Part shown: piece by piece, positions 32,322 through 40,119 of the stretch | Numbering within the stretch: the first letter of the stretch is position 1 | How the letters are laid out: each line of letters starts with the position of its first letter | Assembly: GCF_003434305.1 (NCBI RefSeq) | Contig: NZ_QKKX01000032.1 | Location: forward strand, 1 to 64,000 | DNA length: 64,000 nucleotides | Direction: 5' to 3' | Source: Micromonospora sp. MW-13 | GTDB taxonomy: Bacteria; Actinomycetota; Actinomycetes; Mycobacteriales; Micromonosporaceae | Position numbers and translations under genes: made by a program | The notes under the pieces: model-generated | Databases searched by the model: none | The model's input: only the letters and a program-made list of their open reading frames with translations | Told to the model about the DNA's origin: nothing

Positions 32322-33253
32322 CTTCCGTCCACGTCGGCGGCGGCGTCGGCCGCCCGGTCCCCGGCCGCCCGGTCCCCGGCCCGCACGGGCTCACCGGGCC
32401 GCACGTGCTCACCGGGCCGCACGTGCGGCACGGCCCCCGGCGGCGGCCCGTCCGCGCCCGCCGTCACCTCCGGCTCCGGCGGGTCCGGGTCGGCCGCCGG
32501 CTCGTCGGGCTCCGGCGGGAACCAGCGGCGTTCGATCCGTTCGCAGGCCATGCCGACACAGGCGCCGCCGAGCGCCGCCAGGATCAGCCCCAGGTTGTAC
32601 GGCAGGCCGATGGTCAGCATGGCCAGCGCGCCGGCCGAGACGGCGGTGGTCCAGATCTTCCAGCCGGCGAGCGCCCCGGCGAGCACGACCAGGAAGACCG
32701 CGGTCATCGGGAAGTCCAGGCCGTCGCGCAGCCGCTGCGGCAGCAGGTGCCCGGCGACCATGCCGACGACCGTGGCGATCGCCCAGTTGACGTACATGAT
32801 GGCGGAGGCGCCGAAGTAGTACATGCTCTTGCGGCGGGCCGGCTCGTCGCCCTTGATCCGGTCGAACGCGACGAAGAAGACCGCGTCGATCAGCCCGAAG
32901 CCGAGCAGCAGCCGCCACCGCTGCGGCAACTCCCGTACGTGCGGGGCGAGCAGCGTCGAGTAGATCAGCATGCGCAGGCTGAGGATCAGCGTGGTCAGCA
33001 CGATCACCGGCCATGCCGCGCCCTCGGAGATCAGCTTGAAGCCGATGAACTGGGCGGTGCCCGAGTTGACCACCATGGCCAGCCCGAACGTCTCCAGATA
33101 GGACAGCCCGCTGGCCAGGCCGAGCGTCCCGCCGATCACCCCGAGGGGAAACGCGGAGAGCAGGAACGGCACCATCGAGCGGGCCCCGGCGACGAACTCG
33201 CCGCGCGGCGTCGCGGGCCGCTCGGGGGCGCGGGTGGGCGTGCGGTCAGACAT
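32318..33253 (-). CDS. azlC: AzlC-family branched-chain amino acid exporter
   Basis: A 311-residue permease with about seven TM helices: GARSMVPFLLSAFPLGVIGGTLGLASGLS, VNSGTAQFIGFKLI, LILSLRMLIYSTLLAPHVRELP, WAIATVVGMVAGHLLP. The last 65 residues are a Pro/Asp/Gly-rich cytosolic tail with a repeated VRPGEHVRPGE, absent from typical AzlC. The ATG at 33253 overlaps the stop of the last NRPS gene by 8 bp and has its own GGGGAGG ribosome site. The coupling suggests export of the peptide product or a precursor, although the family is known for amino acids. Confidence 0.88.
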   Translation of the reverse strand: MSDRTPTRAPERPATPRGEFVAGARSMVPFLLSAFPLGVIGGTLGLASGLSYLETFGLAMVVNSGTAQFIGFKLISEGAAWPVIVLTTLILSLRMLIYSTLLAPHVRELPQRWRLLLGFGLIDAVFFVAFDRIKGDEPARRKSMYYFGASAIMYVNWAIATVVGMVAGHLLPQRLRDGLDFPMTAVFLVVLAGALAGWKIWTTAVSAGALAMLTIGLPYNLGLILAALGGACVGMACERIERRWFPPEPDEPAADPDPPEPEVTAGADGPPPGAVPHVRPGEHVRPGEPVRAGDRAAGDRAADAAADVDGR

Positions 33254-36200
33254 GGTCCTCCCCGGGGCGGCGGGCGCGCGGCGCGGCCGGGCCGGCGGCG
33301 CCGACGAGGGCGGCCACCTCCCCGGCGCGGGTACGGCAGAAGTAGTGTCCCCCACCGTCGATCTCTTCGAGGGTCACGTCGGCGGCGATTCGCCGCCACG
33401 CGGCGTGCTCGTCGGCCGAGCCGGCGGTGAGCGGGTCGTCGGCGGCGAGCACCACCGTCACCGGCACCGTCAGCGGCCGGTCGGCCAGCGGGGCGAGCCG
33501 GTCCCGCAGGTACGCGTGCGAGCCGAGCGCGTCGTGCCGGAACGCGGCGACCAGCGCCGAGGTGTGGTCGGCGTCGAGGCCGTCGAGGTCGGTGAAGCCG
33601 GTCTGCCCGACCAGCCAGTCCACCACCCCGGCCTCGTCGAGGGCGCGCACCTCGGCGATGCTGGCGTCGATCTCGGCCGCGTCGCGCAGCAGCTTGCCGC
33701 CGAGGAAGAGCCGCACCGGCGGGGCCCCGGCGGCGGCGAGCAGCCGGGTCACCTCGATCGCCAGCGCCGCGCCGACGCAGTGCCCCCAGAGCAGCACCTC
33801 GCCCCGGACGTGGGCGCGGATCTCGTCGGCCACCCGCCGGGCCACCTCGTCGAGGTCGACCAGCGGCTCGCGGCGGCCGAGGTCGTGACCGGGCAGGGCC
33901 ACCGCCTGCACGGCCACGCCGTGCCCGGCGAGCGCCTCGGCGAGGGGGCGGAAGGCCAGCGGGTTGCCGGCCGCGTACGGGAAGCAGAGCAGGACCCGGT
34001 CGGCGGCGGTGCCGGACGGCGACAGCGGCTGGAGCAGCGAGTCGTCGCCGGCCCGGGCGGCCCCGGCCCCGACCGCCGCGCCGGACCCGGTGCCGGAGCC
34101 GGCGGCGGACTGGGCGGGCTGGGCGGACTGGGCGGACTCGGCGACCCGGGCCAGCGGGCCCAGATCGGAGTGGGTCATGAGCTGCCGCAGGGTGACCAGC
34201 GGGCGCAGCGCGGCGACGACCCGCATCGCGGCGAGGGAGTTCCCGCCGAGGTCGAAGAAGTTGTCCTCCTCGGCGATGTCGGCCGGCGGCACGTCCAGGG
34301 TCGCGGCCCAGACCTCGGCGATGCGCCGGGCCACGTCGGTGGCGGGCGGGGTGCGCCCGGCGGGGCCGGCGGCCGGGGCGGGCGCGGTCCGGCCGAAGGT
34401 CCGCCGCGCGGGGACGACCCGGGCCGGCGGCAGGCCGGCGGCGTACCCGCCGTGCGGGGCGTCCGGGGTGTCGGCCAACGCGGCGAGGGCGCGCCGGTAC
34501 GCCTCGCCGATCCCGGCGGCCTGCTGCGGGGTGAACTCCGCCGAGTGGTAGTGCAGGCTCAGCCGGACCTGGTCGGTGAAGAAGTCGCGCATGAACTCGG
34601 CGCGCAGGGCGAACTCGGTCTCGGTGCTGACCCGCACGTCGAGCAGGTCGAAGCCGGGCCGCTCCCGCAACTGCTTGAGCAGGTAGAAGTGGGTGTAGTT
34701 GAACACCGTCTCGAACAGCGGGTCGGTGGTGGCCGCGTCGGCCTTCATCTGCGCCATCGGGTAGCGCCGGTGCGGCAGCAGGTCCGCCTCGGCGCGGTAG
34801 ACCCGGCCGACGAGGTCGACCCAGCTTCCGTCGCCGAGGTCGACGCGCAGCGGCACGGTGTTGAGGAACAGTCCCATCGCGGCCGTGGCACCCTCGGACT
34901 CGGGCCGGCCGCTCTGCTCGTACCCGGTGACGACGGCCGCGGCGGCGGCGAGCGCGCCGATGACCTTGACGTGCGCGGCGAGCAGCAGGGTCTTCAGCGG
35001 CACGGCGAGCCGGTCGGCCAGCCGCAGCAGCCGCTCGGACAGTCCGGCGGAGACGTCCACCTCGTGGAAGACCACCGGGCGCTGTGCCTCGGCGGTCGGC
35101 GGCTCCCAGCGGGGCAGCTCGGTGACCCCGCCGTCGGTCAGCACGTCCCGCCAGAAGTCCCGGTCGGCGGCCGAGGCGACGGCCCGGCGCTCCAGGCCGA
35201 TGTAGTCGCGGAAGTGGTTGCCGGCCGGCGGCTCGGGCAGCGGCCGGCCGTCGCGCAGCCGGTGGTACGTGTCGAACAGCCGGGTGTGCAGCAGGGTGAT
35301 GCTCCACCCGTCCAGGGCCGAGTTGTGCTGGCTGAGGCTGTACCGGTACAGGTCGTCGGCGAACAGGTGCACGTGGACGCGGACCAGCCCCGGCTCCCGC
35401 CAGACGAACCGGTACGCCTGCTCCCGGTCGTGCCAGTCGGCGTACCGGCGCTCCTGCTCGGCCGGGTCGAGGCCGCGCAGGTCGGTCACCCACAGCGGGG
35501 TCGGCGCGTCGGCGTGCACGAGCTGGAGGTACTCGCCGTACCCGGTGAGGTGGTAGCTGGTGCGGAAGATCGGGTTGTCGGCGACCAGCCGCCGCATCGC
35601 GGCCGTGAACGTGGCCTCGTCGAACGGCGCGTTGATCAGGAAGCTGATGATGTCGTGGTACTGGGCCGCGCCCCGGGCCAACTCGTTCTGGAAGATCAGC
35701 CCGGCCTGGAGCTGCCCCAGCGGGTACGCGTCGACCACCCCGTCGGGCAGCAGCGCCCGGTCGGCCGGGGACACCAGGTCGAACGGCGCGTACGTGGGGG
35801 GCCGCTCGCCGGTCGCCGGGGCGGCGGCGAGGGCGGCGATGGTGGGGTGGCGGAAGAGCTGCTGGAAGGTGAGGTCGAGCCCGGCGGCGTGCGCCCGGGC
35901 CAGCACGGTGACGAAGTGGATGGAGTTGCCGCCGAGGGCGAACAGGTTGTCCTCCACCCCCATCCGGTCCACCCCGAGCACGTCGGCCCACACCTCGGCG
36001 AGGATCCGCTCGGCGTCGGTGCGCGGCGGCACGTACGGGCGGTCGTCGGCGGGCGGGTCGGGCAGCGCCCGCCGGTCGAGCTTGCCGCTGCCGGACAGCG
36101 GGAACTCGGCCAGCTCCACCACCCGGGCCGGGACGAGGTACCGGGGCAGCAGGCCGGACAGGTGCGCGGTGAGCGCCCGCTCGGCCACCGGGGAGTGGGT

Positions 36201-38297
36201 CAGCACGTACCCGAGGAGGTTGCCGTCGCGGGCCACCACCACGGCGTCCTTCACGGCCGGGTGGCCGCGCAGCGCCTCCTCCACCTCGCCCAGCTCGACC
36301 CGGTGGCCGCGCACCTTGACCTGGTGGTCGAGGCGGCCCAGGTAGTCGATGGTGCCGTCGGGCAGCACCCGGGCCAGGTCGCCGGTGCGGTAGACCCGCT
36401 CCTCCCCCGCGTCCGGGGCGGCCACGAACCGGTCCCGGGTCAGCTCGGGGCGGTTGAGGTAGCCCCGGGCGAGCTGCACCCCGGCGATGCACAGCTCGCC
36501 GGGCACTCCGACGGGCTGGACCCGCAGCCGCTCGTCGAGGACGTGCAGCCGGGTGTTGTCGACCGGCCGGCCGATCGGCACCCGGTCGGCGCCGGGCACG
36601 CAGCGGTGGTGGGTGACGTCGACGGTGGCCTCGGTCGGGCCGTACAGGTTGACGAGGGTGACGTGCGGCAGCAGCGCGGCGAGCCGGTCGACGTGGTGCG
36701 GGCCGAGCGCCTCGCCGCTGGCGAAGACCCGCCGCAGCCCGGCCAGCGGCGCGGTGTCGGCGGTGGCCAGCCAGTCGAGGAACGCCCCCAGCATGGACGG
36801 GACGAAGTGCAGGGTGGTCACGCCGTGCGCGGCGACCGCCGCGACGATGGCCTGCGGGTCACGTTCCGCGCCGGGCGGCAGCAGGCACACCGACGCCCCC
36901 TCGCGGGCCCACCAGAACAGCTCCCACACCGACACGTCGAAGGTGGTCGGGGTCTTGTGCAGGATCACGTCGTCCGGGCCGATCGGGTGCAGCCGCTGCA
37001 TCCAGGCGAGCCGGTTGGCCAGCGACCGGTGCTCGATCATCGCCCCCTTCGGGGCGCCGGTGGAGCCGGAGGTGTAGATGACGTACGCCAGATCCCGCCC
37101 GTCGGCCTGCGCCGGTGGCGCGGCCTCCGCCGGCGGCGCGGACACCGCCTCCTCGGGCAGCGCGTCGGCCGGCGGCAGCGGGAGCACCGGGACTCCCTCG
37201 GGGACGGCCGCCGGGTCGGCGGCCAGCACGAGTGCCGCGCCGCTGTCGGCCAGCAGGTAGCCGATCCGGGCCGGCGGGTAGCCGGGGTCGACCGGCAGGT
37301 AGGCCGCGCCGGCCCGGTGCACGGCGAGGATCGCCGCGAGCTGCGCGGGCGACCGCTCGGCGAGCACGCCGACGACGGTCTCCGGGCCCGCGCCGGCCGC
37401 CCGCACGGTCGCGGCGAGGGCGGCCACCCGCCGGTCCAGCTCCGCCCACGTCCAGGTGACCTCGTCGGTACGCACGGCGACGGCGTCGGGCGTCTCGGCG
37501 GCCCGGCGGGCCACCCAGGCGTCGGGGCGCAGGGCGTCACCGGGGTCCGCGGCGGTGTCGTTCATCGCGTCGAGCACCGCCCGGTCGGCCGGGGTGACCA
37601 GGGCGACGTCGTCGACCGGGGCGTCCGGGGCGGCGAGCGCGGCGGTCAGCAGGAGCAGCAGGTGCCCGGCGATCCGGTCGGCCGTGGCCGGGTCGTGGCG
37701 GGCCGCGTCGTGGTGCACGGTCAGCTCGGCGGCGGACACCGCCACGGTGACGCCGATCCGGGGGTCGGGGGCGGCGTCGGTGGTGTGCACGGCGACGTCG
37801 AGAAAGGGGTGCCGGTCGGCCTCCGCGTGCGGGGCGAGGTCCTCGGCGAGCAGCTCGACGGGGTAGTCCGCGTACCGCTGCGCCTCGGGCAGCGCCGCGC
37901 GGAGCTGCCCGACCAGGTCCCGGTAGCTGACGTCGGGGCCGCAGGCCACCGGCAGGGGCAGCAGGCCGGCCAGCGCGTCGCCGTCGGCCGGGCGGCCGAC
38001 CAGCAGCGCCGTCGCGCCGGTCCAGCGGCGCAGCAGCGCCGCCACGGCGGCGGCCACCAGCACGTACCGGGCGGGTTCGGCGCCCCGGCTGGCGGCGGCG
38101 AGCCGGTCGGCCAGCGCGGCGCCGAGGGGCACGGTGACGGCCTGCGGGCGGGCCGGGGCACCGGGGACGGGGGTGCGGTCGGCGGGGAAGCCGACCCGGT
38201 CCGCTCCGGCGGCGAGCGCGTCGCGCCAGTGCCGGGCGTGGTCGGGCCGCCGCGCCGCGGCGATCCTGAGCTGGCCCCGGGTCATCAGAGACTGCAT
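33246..38297 (-). CDS. NRPS: C(half)-A(Ser)-T-C-T-TE, terminal
   Basis: A 1683-residue synthetase ending the assembly line. Residues 1-240 are only the C-terminal lobe of a condensation domain. The A domain is at 255-745 (YTSGSTGAPKG, TGD, NGK-like GSGKLDR); pocket residues read by eye give DVWHFSLVDK, a serine code. T1 has Ser792 (LGGNSI). The C domain at about 855-1300 has HNSALDG (991-997) instead of HHxxxDG, losing the second His. T2 (FFDLGGNSL) follows with no A domain. The TE at about 1440-1683 has Cys1507 in GHCVGA as nucleophile, Asp near 1620 and His1651. It starts 16 bp after the preceding NRPS gene. Confidence 0.92.
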   Translation of the reverse strand: MQSLMTRGQLRIAAARRPDHARHWRDALAAGADRVGFPADRTPVPGAPARPQAVTVPLGAALADRLAAASRGAEPARYVLVAAAVAALLRRWTGATALLVGRPADGDALAGLLPLPVACGPDVSYRDLVGQLRAALPEAQRYADYPVELLAEDLAPHAEADRHPFLDVAVHTTDAAPDPRIGVTVAVSAAELTVHHDAARHDPATADRIAGHLLLLLTAALAAPDAPVDDVALVTPADRAVLDAMNDTAADPGDALRPDAWVARRAAETPDAVAVRTDEVTWTWAELDRRVAALAATVRAAGAGPETVVGVLAERSPAQLAAILAVHRAGAAYLPVDPGYPPARIGYLLADSGAALVLAADPAAVPEGVPVLPLPPADALPEEAVSAPPAEAAPPAQADGRDLAYVIYTSGSTGAPKGAMIEHRSLANRLAWMQRLHPIGPDDVILHKTPTTFDVSVWELFWWAREGASVCLLPPGAERDPQAIVAAVAAHGVTTLHFVPSMLGAFLDWLATADTAPLAGLRRVFASGEALGPHHVDRLAALLPHVTLVNLYGPTEATVDVTHHRCVPGADRVPIGRPVDNTRLHVLDERLRVQPVGVPGELCIAGVQLARGYLNRPELTRDRFVAAPDAGEERVYRTGDLARVLPDGTIDYLGRLDHQVKVRGHRVELGEVEEALRGHPAVKDAVVVARDGNLLGYVLTHSPVAERALTAHLSGLLPRYLVPARVVELAEFPLSGSGKLDRRALPDPPADDRPYVPPRTDAERILAEVWADVLGVDRMGVEDNLFALGGNSIHFVTVLARAHAAGLDLTFQQLFRHPTIAALAAAPATGERPPTYAPFDLVSPADRALLPDGVVDAYPLGQLQAGLIFQNELARGAAQYHDIISFLINAPFDEATFTAAMRRLVADNPIFRTSYHLTGYGEYLQLVHADAPTPLWVTDLRGLDPAEQERRYADWHDREQAYRFVWREPGLVRVHVHLFADDLYRYSLSQHNSALDGWSITLLHTRLFDTYHRLRDGRPLPEPPAGNHFRDYIGLERRAVASAADRDFWRDVLTDGGVTELPRWEPPTAEAQRPVVFHEVDVSAGLSERLLRLADRLAVPLKTLLLAAHVKVIGALAAAAAVVTGYEQSGRPESEGATAAMGLFLNTVPLRVDLGDGSWVDLVGRVYRAEADLLPHRRYPMAQMKADAATTDPLFETVFNYTHFYLLKQLRERPGFDLLDVRVSTETEFALRAEFMRDFFTDQVRLSLHYHSAEFTPQQAAGIGEAYRRALAALADTPDAPHGGYAAGLPPARVVPARRTFGRTAPAPAAGPAGRTPPATDVARRIAEVWAATLDVPPADIAEEDNFFDLGGNSLAAMRVVAALRPLVTLRQLMTHSDLGPLARVAESAQSAQPAQSAAGSGTGSGAAVGAGAARAGDDSLLQPLSPSGTAADRVLLCFPYAAGNPLAFRPLAEALAGHGVAVQAVALPGHDLGRREPLVDLDEVARRVADEIRAHVRGEVLLWGHCVGAALAIEVTRLLAAAGAPPVRLFLGGKLLRDAAEIDASIAEVRALDEAGVVDWLVGQTGFTDLDGLDADHTSALVAAFRHDALGSHAYLRDRLAPLADRPLTVPVTVVLAADDPLTAGSADEHAAWRRIAADVTLEEIDGGGHYFCRTRAGEVAALVGAAGPAAPRARRPGEDHV

Positions 38298-38313
38298 GAT
38301 CTCGCTCTCCGGC

Positions 38314-40119
38314 TCACAGGTCGATGTCGATGGTGGAGACGGCCGGGACGGCGGCGGCCCGCGCGCCGGTCAGCGCGCCGACCGGTCGGCCCGGGTCGGC
38401 CAGCACGGCGTCGAGGAGTTCCAGGTACAGGTCGGCGAAGGCGCGCACCGTCGCCGGCAGGAACAGCCCGGCGTGGTACGCCCAGTGCACGCGCAGCGAG
38501 TCCGCCCGCTCGTAGACCTGCATGTCCAGGTCGAACATGGCCTGCCCGGTGGGGGCGATGGCCAGCTCCACCGGCCGGCCGAGGAAGTCGACCCGGGCCA
38601 CCTCGGCGTGCTGCATCGCGAAGAGGGTGTCGAACAGCGGGTGCCGGTGCGGGTCACGGACCGGCAGCACCGCCTCGACCAGGTTGTCGAACGGGAACTC
38701 CTGGTGGGCGAAGGCGTCCACCACGTCCCGGGCCACCTCGTCGAGCAGCTCCCGGAACGGCGTGTCGGGGCGGACCCGGTGGCGCAGGCAGACGGTGTTG
38801 ACGAACATCCCCATCGCGGCGTCCAGGCCCGGCGCGCCCCGCCCGGCGACCGGGGTGCCGACGGTGACGTCCACGCCGCCGGAGCCCGGATCGCCGGTAG
38901 CCGCCGCGAGGAAGGTCGCGTAGACGGCGAGCAGCAGTTGGAACAGGGTCACCCCCTCGCGCCGGGCCAGGGCGCGCAGCGCGGCGGTACGGGCGGCGTC
39001 CACGGTGAACTCGACGACCCCGCTGCCGGCGGTCGCGGCCGGCCCGTCGCCCGCCGGCCGGTCGGCGTCGGTGGGCAGCCGGGGCGGGGCGGGCGGGTCG
39101 GCGAACCGGGCCAGCCACCAGTCGCGCCCCGGCGGCTCCCGCCCGTCGACCCAGGCCGCGTAGTCGGCGTACTGGGCGGGGACGGGCGGCAGGTCCCGGC
39201 CGGCGTAGCGGGCGTCGACCTCGCCCAGCAGCAGGGCCAGGGAGAGCCCGTCGGTGACGATGTGGTGCAGTTCCAGGGCCAGCTCCGGCCCGGCCGGGGT
39301 ACGCCGCAGCTCGGCGCGCAGCAGCGGCGGGGCGGCCAGGTCGAACGGGCTGACCGGCACCGGGGCGTCGGCCGGGGCGGCCACCTCGGGCAGCTCGAAC
39401 GTCACCCCCGCCAGCACCCGCTGCACCGGCCGGCCCGCCTCGGTGCCGAACGCGGTGCGCAGGACGTCGTGCCGGGCGATGACGTGCCGGAACGCCCCGG
39501 CCAGCCGGCCGGCGTCCACGTCGGCCGGCAGCGGCAGCACCAGCGGCAGGTGGTAGGCCACCGACGCCGGGTCGCGGGACTGGGCCAGGTACACCCGCCG
39601 CTGCTGCGGCGACAGCGGGTGCGCCACGCCGGCGGCGGCCCGGGGCAGCGGCGCGGCGGCCCGGGACCGGCGGATCTCGTCGGCGAGGGCGGCCACGGTC
39701 GGGTGACGCAGGACGGCGGCCAGCGACACCGCCACCCCGAACACCCGCTGGGCCTCCACGGCCAGCCCGGCGGCGGCCAGCGAGTCCCCGCCCGCGGCGT
39801 AGAAGTCGTCGAGGACGCCGAGCTTCGGCACCCCGAGCACCCGCTCCCAGACGCGCACCAGCACCCGCTCGGAGTCGTCCCGGGGCGGCAGGTACGCCCC
39901 GTACCGGTCGTCGGGGGCGACCAGGTCGGCCGGGTCGAGCGAGTCGACCTGGACGACGTGCCGGGGCAGTTCCTCGTCGGTCAGCTCCGCGGCGAGCTGA
40001 CCGCGCAGCACCAGCGGGTCGAGGTAGTCCTCGGCGACGACGTACACGCAGCCGTCCTTGACGGCCACCCGGTCGACCTGCGGCCAGAGCCGGGCGAGGG
40101 TGTCCACGTGGGGGGTCAT
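38314..40119 (-). CDS. NRPS: (A remnant)-T-C
   Basis: A 601-residue synthetase without an adenylation domain. Residues 1-75 resemble only the C-terminal subdomain of an A domain and lack the catalytic Lys motif. T has Ser113 in YAAGGDSLAAAG. The C domain at about 165-590 is canonical: SPQQRRVYLAQ, HHIVTDG (285-291), GMFVNTVCLRH, FPFDNLVEAV. Its carrier must be loaded by another enzyme. The ATG at 40119 overlaps the stop of the upstream C*-A-T protein, which activates Thr and is the obvious candidate donor. Confidence 0.9.
   Translation of the reverse strand: MTPHVDTLARLWPQVDRVAVKDGCVYVVAEDYLDPLVLRGQLAAELTDEELPRHVVQVDSLDPADLVAPDDRYGAYLPPRDDSERVLVRVWERVLGVPKLGVLDDFYAAGGDSLAAAGLAVEAQRVFGVAVSLAAVLRHPTVAALADEIRRSRAAAPLPRAAAGVAHPLSPQQRRVYLAQSRDPASVAYHLPLVLPLPADVDAGRLAGAFRHVIARHDVLRTAFGTEAGRPVQRVLAGVTFELPEVAAPADAPVPVSPFDLAAPPLLRAELRRTPAGPELALELHHIVTDGLSLALLLGEVDARYAGRDLPPVPAQYADYAAWVDGREPPGRDWWLARFADPPAPPRLPTDADRPAGDGPAATAGSGVVEFTVDAARTAALRALARREGVTLFQLLLAVYATFLAAATGDPGSGGVDVTVGTPVAGRGAPGLDAAMGMFVNTVCLRHRVRPDTPFRELLDEVARDVVDAFAHQEFPFDNLVEAVLPVRDPHRHPLFDTLFAMQHAEVARVDFLGRPVELAIAPTGQAMFDLDMQVYERADSLRVHWAYHAGLFLPATVRAFADLYLELLDAVLADPGRPVGALTGARAAAVPAVSTIDIDL

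Noticed and set aside
33234..38801. 1855-codon open frame on the + strand opposite the NRPS
   Set aside because: Gly/Val/Arg/His-rich with no domains; a by-product of GC-rich third positions of the real minus-strand NRPS genes.
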